Shown here piece by piece: positions 1-5,008 of a DNA stretch of 5,008 bases. Origin of the DNA: Chloroflexota bacterium (GTDB lineage: Bacteria; Chloroflexota; Limnocylindria; QHBO01). The stretch lies in the NCBI GenBank assembly GCA_005879815.1, contig VBKA01000148.1, forward strand, positions 1 to 5,008, read 5' to 3'. The translations under genes were made by a program, and so were the position numbers. Below the pieces are notes generated by a model that had not been told where the DNA came from, did no database searches, and saw only the letters and a program-made list of their open reading frames with translations. Positions within the stretch are counted from its first letter, which is position 1. Each line of letters begins with the position of its first letter.

Positions 1-758
1 CTCATCCCGGACACCTTCCTGGTGGGCCCCATGGCGGCTGGCGGATACGACGGGACACGGACCGCGAGGCCGGCGCGGCTCGGTGCCCACTGCCTCGACA
101 CCGCGACGCCGATCGTGGCGGGCACCTACGCGGCGGCACGGGCCGCAGTCGACGTGGCGCTGACCGCCGCGGACATCGTGCTCGACGGCGAATCCCTGGC
201 CTACGGTCTCTGCCGGCCGCCCGGTCATCACGCGGCACAGGCGATGTACGGCGGGTACTGCTTCTTCAACAATGCCGCGATCGTGGCCGAGCACCTCGCC
301 GGCGCGGGCGCCACCCGCGTGGCGATCCTGGACGTCGACTACCACCATGGCAACGGCACGCAGCAGATCTTCTGGGAGCGCGGCGACGTGCTCTACGTCT
401 CGCTCCACGCCGACCCGGCGCGGGCCTTTCCTTACTTCTCCGGCCACGCCGACGAGACTGGAGGCGGACCGGGCCAGGGGTTCAACCGCAACTTCCCGCT
501 GCCGCCCGGCACGCGGGTCGATGCCTATTCGGCGGCCCTGGATGAGGCCTGCGCGACCATCACCGACTCCCGGGCCGGATCGCAGCCATCCAGCGCGACC
601 CCATCGCTGACCTTGCCCTCACGACCGATGACTACGCGCTCATCGGCTCCATGATTGCCGCCCTGAACCGGCCGACGGTGCTCCTCCAGGAGGGCGGCTA
701 CGCCGTCGACGCCATTGGCGCCAATGCGGTGCGCTTCCTCTCCGGGTTCGGCGCCTAG
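1..758 (+). pseudogene. Histone deacetylase-like / acetylpolyamine amidohydrolase, 5'-partial and frameshifted
   Basis: The family consists of zinc-dependent amidohydrolases that remove acetyl groups from acetylpolyamines or acetyl-lysine-like substrates. The frame is open from base 1, so the N-terminus lies outside the window. Visible family motifs are RPPGHH (active-site histidine pair, around 226-231), YGGYCFFNN, and DVDYHHGNG, in which the Asp at 337-339 and the His at 343-345 are zinc ligands. The frame-1 reading stays family-like to about 564 (PLPPGT, then ALDEACATI) and then turns to nonsense. The family sequence resumes two frames over at about 597 with DPIADLALTTDDY and continues through QEGGYAVDAIGANAV, including the catalytic Tyr at 699-701, to TAG at 756-758. 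Between the two halves the usual SLGxD segment, which holds the third zinc ligand Asp, is missing. About 35 nt stand where relatives have roughly 57. As read, the enzyme would be inactive. The family call is secure. Whether the lesion is biological or an assembly error cannot be told here. Confidence 0.85.
569..600 (+). repeat. 32-nt inverted repeat copy A, inside the amidohydrolase lesion
   Basis: These bases match the reverse complement of 1952-1983 at 31 of 32 positions. The first 22 (569-590) are identical, 591 differs, and 592-600 are identical. The copy sits exactly where the amidohydrolase gene loses its frame and its SLGxD motif. Read in the third frame it spells PGRIAAIQRD, nearly the DinB-like protein's PGRIAAIERD, which is not amidohydrolase-like sequence. 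Upstream similarity may continue weakly to about 555 (10 of 13 positions) across a 2-nt gap. Confidence 0.85.
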
Positions 759-1723
759 CTCGCCGACAGGAGCTCGGCGAGCATGCTCGGATCCACGTTG
801 CCTCCCGAGATGAGGACCACTCGAGCCTCATCTCCGGGTGGTCGGGCGACGCGCCCGGTCAGGTGAGCGGCCATTGCCGCAGCACCGGATGGCTCGGCCA
901 CGAGGCGGGCCCGGGTGGCGAGCTGCACCATCGCCTCGCGCATCTCATCGTCGCTGACCGTCACGATCTCGTCGACGAATGCCTGCAGGTGGGCGAAGGG
1001 CAGCCTGCCGACCGCACTGACGCGGAGGCCATCGGCGATGGTGCGGCCGGTCTGCTGGGCCAGCCAGCTGACGATCTCCCCGGCCGCCAGCGAATCGCGC
1101 GCATCCGCCGCCGCATCGGGCTCCACGCCGATCACGCGGGCACCCGGAGCCATAGCCTTGACGGCAGCGGCCACGCCTGAGATCAGGCCTCCACCGCCCA
1201 CGGGCACGATGACGCTCGTCACCTCCGGCAGGTCCTCGGCGATCTCCAGTCCCGCGGTCCCCTGCCCGGCGATGATCTCCGCGTCATCGAAGGGCGGGAC
1301 CATCGCATAGCCGTGCTCGGCCGCCAGGCGCTCGGCTACCGTCCGCCGCTCATCGGAGCCTGGGCCGCAGCGCACGATCTCGGCTCCGTCGCGCGCCACG
1401 CCGGCCAGCTTCACCGACGGCGCGTTGTCGGGCATCACGATCACTGCCCGCACGCCGAGCAGTCGCGCCGAGCGTGCGACGGCCTGGGCGTGGTTTCCCG
1501 ACGAGTAGGTGATGACGCCTGCGCGCCGCTCGGCATCGCTCAGCGCGGTGATCTTGGCGTGCGCGCCGCGGATCTTGAATGCGCCGACCGGCTGGATGTT
1601 CTCCGGCTTGAGCCACGTCGACTCATCCCAGGAGACGAGAGGCGTGCGCAGCGCCACGCCGCGGATGCGGTCCGCCGCGGCGCGGATCCGCTCCAGCGTG
1701 ACCAGGCCGTCGGGGTCGGCCAT
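755..1723 (-). CDS. PLP-dependent threonine/serine dehydratase family protein
   Basis: This is a fold-type II pyridoxal-phosphate enzyme of the threonine dehydratase / serine racemase group. The family's usual reaction deaminates threonine to 2-oxobutanoate or serine to pyruvate. From the ATG at 1723 it is 322 residues, the usual length of forms without a regulatory domain. KPENIQPVGAFKIRGA carries the PLP lysine (about residue 50). SSGNHAQ (about 74-80) includes the Ser used as a base in relatives. VGGGGL (about 175-180) is the phosphate-binding glycine loop, EPSGA lies near 277, and SGGN (about 306-309) positions the pyridine nitrogen. There is no C-terminal ACT domain, so feedback by isoleucine is unlikely. 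The family Ser before FK is Ala here. A TTG start at 1762 would add 13 unconserved residues and overlap the upstream gene, so ATG 1723 is preferred. It begins 16 bp after the DinB-like gene and is probably co-transcribed with it. Its stop overlaps the amidohydrolase stop. Substrate (threonine, serine, or a hydroxy-aspartate) is not resolved. Confidence 0.9.
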   Translation of the reverse strand: MADPDGLVTLERIRAAADRIRGVALRTPLVSWDESTWLKPENIQPVGAFKIRGAHAKITALSDAERRAGVITYSSGNHAQAVARSARLLGVRAVIVMPDNAPSVKLAGVARDGAEIVRCGPGSDERRTVAERLAAEHGYAMVPPFDDAEIIAGQGTAGLEIAEDLPEVTSVIVPVGGGGLISGVAAAVKAMAPGARVIGVEPDAAADARDSLAAGEIVSWLAQQTGRTIADGLRVSAVGRLPFAHLQAFVDEIVTVSDDEMREAMVQLATRARLVAEPSGAAAMAAHLTGRVARPPGDEARVVLISGGNVDPSMLAELLSAS

Positions 1724-1739
1724 GGACCGATGACCGTCC

Positions 1740-2234
1740 TCAGCCGCCACGGAGCTGGTCAAGCTGGTCGGCGTGCTCCTCGAGATGCGCGACGATGAAG
1801 CGCTCCAGGATCTGCGCTGGCCTCATGACGCCGCGCGTCGGATGCAGACCGCGCGCCCCCCACGCGTCAGCTGGCAGCGCGTCGAGCTGCGTCGCGGTAG
1901 CCCTGATGCCGTCGGTCACGCGCTGCAGGAGCGCCGCAGGGTCGTCATGGCGGTCGCGCTCGATGGCTGCGATCCGGCCCGGGTCCGTCTTGGTCCTTCC
2001 GAAGGCGATTGGCTCGGGCTCGCCTGATGTCCGGCGCTCGAGGATATGCCGGATCTGCCCGAGCCAGTACGCCGGGAACTCGGCCAGGTGAGCCCAGACC
2101 TGCCCGGCCTCCCAACGCTCCGTTCCTTCGGGGTCTGGATCGGTCAGCCCTGGCGGCAGCCCGGCAGCCGCGTGCTCCTCGAGGCGGCGCTGGACCGCCC
2201 GCAGGCGAGCGAGCGCGCCCTGCTGCTCGCTCAC
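1740..2234 (-). CDS. DinB/YfiT-fold putative metalloprotein
   Basis: This is a 164-residue protein of the DinB-like four-helix-bundle superfamily, which includes metal-dependent thiol transferases and isomerases as well as damage-inducible proteins of unknown role. The likely metal ligands are His near residue 49, in VWAHLAEFPAYWLGQI, and a HxxxH pair near residues 150 and 154, in VAHLEEHADQL. These match the three-His pattern typical of DinB/YfiT. The start chosen is GTG at 2234. It overlaps the TGA of the upstream hydrolase gene as GTGA, and a GAGG element lies 5 nt ahead. The same frame is open further, to 2381, but that part is low-complexity Arg/Ala-rich sequence lying over the hydrolase gene. 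The overlap suggests translational coupling, so the two proteins are probably needed together. The exact substrate is unknown. A thiol-dependent isomerase role is possible but is only inferred from the context. Confidence 0.82.
   Translation of the reverse strand: MSEQQGALARLRAVQRRLEEHAAAGLPPGLTDPDPEGTERWEAGQVWAHLAEFPAYWLGQIRHILERRTSGEPEPIAFGRTKTDPGRIAAIERDRHDDPAALLQRVTDGIRATATQLDALPADAWGARGLHPTRGVMRPAQILERFIVAHLEEHADQLDQLRGG
1952..1983 (-). repeat. 32-nt inverted repeat copy B, inside the DinB-like gene
   Basis: This is the partner of 569-600, in the opposite orientation on the chromosome and 1.35 kb away. Here it is in frame within a normal-looking DinB-like protein (PGRIAAIERDRHDDP, about residues 85-99). 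This is therefore the likely original, and the amidohydrolase copy the derived one. Confidence 0.85.
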
Positions 2235-3268
2235 GAGGGCCTCGAGCCGTGTTCCGTGCCGTCGGACGGCCGGTCGACGATGGGCGTGGTCAGCGTCCCG
2301 AGCCGCTCGATCGCCAGTGTCACGGTGTCGCCAGGCTGCAGGTAGCGCTTGAGGACCTCGTCCTTCACCTCCAGGAGGCATCCGCTGCCGACCGTCCCCG
2401 AGCCGATCAGGTCACCGGCTCGCAGGTGCACGTCGGCACTGGCACGCGCCAGCATCTCCCCAAAGGAGAACTGCGCGCTCGACCACGCCCCGTGGCTCGT
2501 CTCCAGCCCGTTCACGTGGGCGGTCATCTGGAGGGCGTACGCCTCGCCGGCGCGGGCATCTGCAAGTTCGCCGGGCGTCACCAGCCATGGACCGATGGTT
2601 GTGGCGAAGTCCTTGCCCTTGGCAGGACCCAAGCGCACCGTCGTCTCGTCTCGCTGCAGGTCGCGCGCCGACCAGTCGTTGAGGATCAGGTAGCCACCGA
2701 TCGCCTCGTCGGCGCGGTCGGGTTCCAGGTCGATGGCCGGGGTGTCGACCAGCGCCCCGACCTCGAGCTCGTAGTCGAGCTCCTCGCTCCCTCGCGGCGC
2801 CCAGACCGGGTCGCCTGGTCCACGGACCTCGCTGACGTTGCCGAAGTAGAAGATCGGCAGCCGGTACCAGGCCTCCGGAACGGTGGCGCCGCGTCGCTGC
2901 CAGATCGTCTTTACATGACGTTCGAATGCGTAGAAGTCGCGAAGGCTTGGCGGCTGCAGGATGGGTGGGCCGAAGCGCAGGTCGGTGACGGGCAGGATCG
3001 CCTCGTCATCGTCGTCGGCCGCCGCGTAGCCCTCGACGATCTCTGCGAGCGCCTCTACGCGCATGCCACGAGCCAGGTGATCGTCGAGCGTCGTCACCGG
3101 CTGCCGGAAGAGCGCCGAGTTGTGCGCCCGGTGCGGATCCTCGACGACGAGCCCCTGGCGCGCCTCCTCCAGATCGAGCCACCGCCCGGCCCCCGCATCT
3201 CGGGCGACGGCGAGACGCCAGGGCGTTCCGGCGGGCGCGTTGCGCTCGCGAACATGCGCGATCTTCAC
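2231..3268 (-). CDS. Fumarylacetoacetate hydrolase family protein (fumarylacetoacetase-like)
   Basis: This is a metal-dependent C-C bond hydrolase of the FAH superfamily. True fumarylacetoacetases split fumarylacetoacetate into fumarate and acetoacetate, the last step of tyrosine breakdown. The 345-residue protein keeps every catalytic feature known from mammalian FAH. These are the metal-ligand Asp (about 111) and catalytic His (about 118) in RDFYAFERHV, two Glu ligands (about 167 and 169) in LDYELEVG, the Asp ligand (about 198) in NDWSARDLQ, and the active-site Lys (about 219) in GPAKGKDFATT. GSGTVGSGCLLEV follows near the C-terminus. The start chosen is GTG 3268 (VKIAHVRERN). The frame is open upstream to an ATG at 3367, but that would run through the promoter gap and into the divergent gene. 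No Shine-Dalgarno site precedes the GTG, which suggests a leaderless message. The stop overlaps the next gene. The nearby 4-hydroxyphenylpyruvate dioxygenase gene supports a tyrosine-pathway role. A related diketone or maleylpyruvate-type hydrolase remains possible. Confidence 0.9.
   Translation of the reverse strand: MKIAHVRERNAPAGTPWRLAVARDAGAGRWLDLEEARQGLVVEDPHRAHNSALFRQPVTTLDDHLARGMRVEALAEIVEGYAAADDDDEAILPVTDLRFGPPILQPPSLRDFYAFERHVKTIWQRRGATVPEAWYRLPIFYFGNVSEVRGPGDPVWAPRGSEELDYELEVGALVDTPAIDLEPDRADEAIGGYLILNDWSARDLQRDETTVRLGPAKGKDFATTIGPWLVTPGELADARAGEAYALQMTAHVNGLETSHGAWSSAQFSFGEMLARASADVHLRAGDLIGSGTVGSGCLLEVKDEVLKRYLQPGDTVTLAIERLGTLTTPIVDRPSDGTEHGSRPS
2240..2243 (-). promoter_or_regulatory. 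Ribosome binding site of the DinB-like gene
   Basis: GAGG on the minus strand lies 5 nt before the GTG at 2234, inside the end of the hydrolase gene. With the GTGA stop/start overlap it decides the start codon and points to coupled translation. Confidence 0.5.
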
Positions 3269-3334
3269 GAGGTTTGAGTCTAGCCTCCCGGGCGTCCGGG
3301 GCAGGCCGGCGGTCGTGGCAGAATGGCGGCCGCC
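3269..3334. promoter_or_regulatory. Divergent intergenic promoter region
   Basis: This 66-bp gap between the divergently read hydrolase and cupin-cyclase genes must hold the start signals of both, unless these lie inside the neighbouring gene. It is the only non-coding stretch of note. On the minus strand TAGACT (3277-3282) fits a -10 element and lies 8 nt before the hydrolase GTG, consistent with a leaderless transcript. On the plus strand CAGAAT (3319-3324) is a weaker -10 candidate, 10 nt before the ATG at 3335. No convincing -35 box is seen on either side. A 5-bp inverted repeat with a 4-nt loop (3287-3300) lies between them and could be an operator or chance in GC-rich DNA. Confidence 0.4.
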
Positions 3335-4192
3335 ATGCCCCGACTCCAGCGCAAGAAGCTCGATCATCCCGATGAGGTCCGTCCGTACCTTGCGAGAGGA
3401 CAGACCGAAATCTTCCAGCTCGACGACATCGTCGTGGGGCGGATGGTCATGGAGCCTGGATGGAAGTGGTCAGTGGACGTCCGCCCCACGGTAGGCACGG
3501 ACCGCTGCCCGTACCACCACATGGGGCTCGCCCTCTCCGGAGTTCTCCACGTCGAGCTGGAGGACGGCTCGGAGCTCGACATCGGTCCGAACGAGGTCTA
3601 CGAGATCCCACCCGGGCACGATGCCTGGACCTCCGGCGATGAAGCCTGGGTGGCGCTCGACTTCGCTGGCGCGCGCGCCTACGCAAGACCGGCGGCGGGG
3701 ACAGGCGAGCGGATCCTGGTCACGCTCCTGTTCACCGACATCGTGGAGTCGACCGCCACCCTGGAGCGCATCGGAGACAAGGCGTGGCGCGACCTGCTCT
3801 CGCGTCATCGAGAGCGGATGCAGACGGAGCTGGATCGATTCCGCGGACGCGAGGTCGGCAACACCGGAGATGGGATCCTGGCGGTCTTCGACGGCTCTGC
3901 GCGCGGCGTCAGCTGTGCGGAGTCGATGGTACAAGCGTCCCACGAGCTGGGACTATCGATCCGTGCCGGCCTCCACACCGGAGAGGTGGAGGTGGTTCCC
4001 GGCGGCGTGCGCGGTCTCGCCGTCCACACTGCGGCGCGGGTCATGGCCATTGCCGGCACCGATGAGGTGTTCGTCTCCAGCACCACCCACGAGCTACTGG
4101 CCGGCTCGGGCCTGCAGTTCGAATCGCGAGGCTTCCACAGCCTCAAGGGAATTGCCGGCGACCGCGAGGTCTTCGCCCTGACCGCGGCCTAA
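3335..4192 (+). CDS. Cupin domain fused to class III adenylate/guanylate cyclase domain
   Basis: This 285-residue cytosolic protein has no signal peptide or membrane segment. Residues about 1-115 form a cupin beta-barrel, with YHH near 60-62, LSGVLHVELEDG, and then EIPPGHDAW near 90-98, matching the P-x-G-x-H core of cupin motif 2. Residues about 125-285 form a class III nucleotide cyclase domain. LLFTDIVEST holds the first metal-binding Asp (about 135), NTGDGILAVF the second (about 179), RAGLHTGEVE a conserved strand, and GLAVHTAARV the transition-state Arg (about 235). The residue that specifies the purine (Lys in adenylate cyclases) is Gly here. The usual Asn of VNxAxR is His. This variation is common in actinobacterial and Chloroflexota-like relatives, so activity and product (cAMP, cGMP or none) are uncertain. 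The cupin may bind a small ligand or metal and gate the cyclase; this is inference. ATG 3335 fits the family N-terminus; ATG 3323 would add four residues. The TAA overlaps the dioxygenase stop. Confidence 0.88.
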   Translation: MPRLQRKKLDHPDEVRPYLARGQTEIFQLDDIVVGRMVMEPGWKWSVDVRPTVGTDRCPYHHMGLALSGVLHVELEDGSELDIGPNEVYEIPPGHDAWTSGDEAWVALDFAGARAYARPAAGTGERILVTLLFTDIVESTATLERIGDKAWRDLLSRHRERMQTELDRFRGREVGNTGDGILAVFDGSARGVSCAESMVQASHELGLSIRAGLHTGEVEVVPGGVRGLAVHTAARVMAIAGTDEVFVSSTTHELLAGSGLQFESRGFHSLKGIAGDREVFALTAA

Positions 4193-5008
4193 AGGTTGCC
4201 GCGCTTGGCCTGCTCCCGCTCGATCGCCTCGAAGAGCGCCTTGAAGTTGCCGACGCCGAACCCACGTGAACCGTGGCGCTCGATGATCTCGAAGAAGAAG
4301 GTCGGCCGATCCTGCACCGGCTTGGTGAAGATCTGGAGGAGGTAGCCCTCCTCGTCGCGGTCGGCCTCGATCCCGAGCCCCTCGAGCGTCGACATCGGCA
4401 CACCCACGTCGCCAACCCGCTCGGGCAGGGCGAGGTAGTACTCGTGCGGCAGCCCCAGGAACTCGACCCCGCGCTCGCGCAACGCTCGGACGGTGCCGAC
4501 GATGTCGGTCGTGCGCAGCGCGATGTGCTGCGTGCCCTCGTCGAGGTAGTAGTCCAGGAATTCCTGGATCTGGCTCTTCTTCTTCCCCGAGGCCGGTTCG
4601 TTGATCGGGAACTTGATGCGGCCGTTCCCGTTGGTCATCACCTTGCTCATCAGGGCTGAATACTCGGTGTGGATCACCTTGTCGTCGTAGTGGATGAGCT
4701 GGGCGAAGCCCAGGACGTCGCGGTAGAAGTCGACGAAGCGGTTCATGTCTCCCAGCTCGACGTTCCCCACGCAGTGATCGACCTCGAGCAGCGTCTGGCC
4801 GCTGGCAGCGGCCGCCGGACGGCGGACCTTGTGGTAGCCCGGCGCGAACGTGCCGTGGTAGTCGCGGCGATCGACGAACGAGTGGATCACCTCGCCGTAG
4901 GTGTGGATCGCCGACTGCCGCAGGACCCCCTTGTCGCCTCGCATCTCGGTGGGCTCTAGGGCCGATCGGGCTCCTCGCTTGGTGGTCTCCTCCCAGGCCG
5001 ACGTCGCG
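4189..5008 (-). CDS. hppD: 4-hydroxyphenylpyruvate dioxygenase, 5'-partial
   Basis: This non-haem Fe(II) dioxygenase converts 4-hydroxyphenylpyruvate to homogentisate with loss of CO2, the second step of tyrosine breakdown. The window holds about 273 residues, roughly the last three quarters of a protein usually near 370-400. The frame stays open to the right edge. The residues before the first in-window ATG (4944), such as AWEETTKRGARS and ALEPTE, still look like the family's first domain, so that ATG is not the start. All three iron ligands are present: His in LEVDHCVGNV (codon 4774-4776), His in GTQHIALRTTDI (4525-4527), and Glu in PTFFFEIIERHG (4288-4290). The C-terminal gate helix GNFKALFEAIEREQ and the RGNL end are complete. 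The commonly seen Lys in GFGKGNF is Val here. The gene converges on the cupin-cyclase gene with overlapping stop codons. Its promoter lies outside the window. Hydroxymandelate synthase is a related alternative, but the sequence fits the dioxygenase better. Confidence 0.93.
   Translation of the reverse strand, partial: ATSAWEETTKRGARSALEPTEMRGDKGVLRQSAIHTYGEVIHSFVDRRDYHGTFAPGYHKVRRPAAAASGQTLLEVDHCVGNVELGDMNRFVDFYRDVLGFAQLIHYDDKVIHTEYSALMSKVMTNGNGRIKFPINEPASGKKKSQIQEFLDYYLDEGTQHIALRTTDIVGTVRALRERGVEFLGLPHEYYLALPERVGDVGVPMSTLEGLGIEADRDEEGYLLQIFTKPVQDRPTFFFEIIERHGSRGFGVGNFKALFEAIEREQAKRGNL

Noticed and set aside
1724..1762. TTG start for the dehydratase at 1762
   Set aside because: It would add 13 unconserved residues and overlap the DinB-like gene, while an ATG at 1723 gives the family's usual N-terminus.
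1313..1798. A 161-codon plus-strand frame opposite the dehydratase gene
   Set aside because: The translation is biased and unlike any family I recognise, while the opposite strand has full dehydratase motifs.
2235..2381. N-terminal extension of the DinB-like protein to an upstream start at 2381
   Set aside because: The extra 49 residues are low-complexity and lie over the end of the hydrolase. The GTGA overlap with GAGG gives a better start.
2009..3277. A 422-codon open frame on the plus strand opposite the hydrolase and DinB-like genes
   Set aside because: It is antisense to two clearly conserved genes, its translation is Arg/Pro/Val-rich with no recognisable domain, and long antisense frames are expected in GC-rich DNA.
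3287..3300. CCCGG-GCGT-CCGGG inverted repeat as a terminator or operator
   Set aside because: A 5-bp stem is easily found by chance at this GC content, and there is no T-run. It is kept only as a remark under the intergenic region.
3269..3367. N-terminal extension of the hydrolase to an ATG at 3367
   Set aside because: The extra 33 residues lack family similarity and would cover the divergent promoter gap and the start of the cupin-cyclase gene.
4942..4944. ATG at 4944 as the real start of the dioxygenase
   Set aside because: The frame is open to the window edge, and the upstream codons still read as the first dioxygenase domain.

Overview
This GC-rich window has tightly packed genes, almost no intergenic space, GTG starts and few Shine-Dalgarno sites. 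That suits a high-GC actinobacterium or a Chloroflexota-type lineage. The sequence alone cannot decide between them. It looks like ordinary chromosome: there is no transposase, integrase, phage gene, CRISPR array, tRNA or rRNA.

Layout, left to right. (1) Positions 1-758, plus strand: the C-terminal two thirds of a histone-deacetylase-like / acetylpolyamine amidohydrolase gene. It is broken by a frameshift near 565-600 that also removes the segment carrying one zinc-ligand Asp. (2) Positions 3268 down to 755, minus strand: a compact three-gene unit. It encodes a fumarylacetoacetate hydrolase family enzyme, a small DinB/YfiT-fold metalloprotein (4-nt overlap) and a PLP-dependent threonine/serine dehydratase (16-bp gap). 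(3) Positions 3269-3334: a 66-bp divergent intergenic region, the only real promoter space in the window. (4) Positions 3335-4192, plus strand: a cupin domain fused to a class III nucleotide cyclase domain with a non-canonical active site. (5) Positions 5008 down to 4189, minus strand: the C-terminal part of 4-hydroxyphenylpyruvate dioxygenase, with its N-terminus beyond the right edge. Both convergent gene pairs share a 4-nt overlap through their stop codons.

Functionally, 4-hydroxyphenylpyruvate dioxygenase and the fumarylacetoacetase-like enzyme are the second and last enzymatic steps of tyrosine breakdown (homogentisate pathway). With the amino-acid dehydratase and the amidohydrolase remnant, the region reads as an amino-acid/amine catabolism neighbourhood. 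Homogentisate dioxygenase and a recognisable maleylacetoacetate isomerase are absent here. The DinB-fold protein, coupled to the hydrolase, is a speculative candidate for the isomerase because that fold includes thiol-dependent maleylpyruvate isomerases.

The most unusual signal is a 32-nt near-perfect inverted match (31/32) between the break in the amidohydrolase gene and the interior of the DinB-like gene about 1.35 kb away. It looks as if a short piece of one gene was copied in inverted orientation into the other, or as if the assembly is chimeric there.
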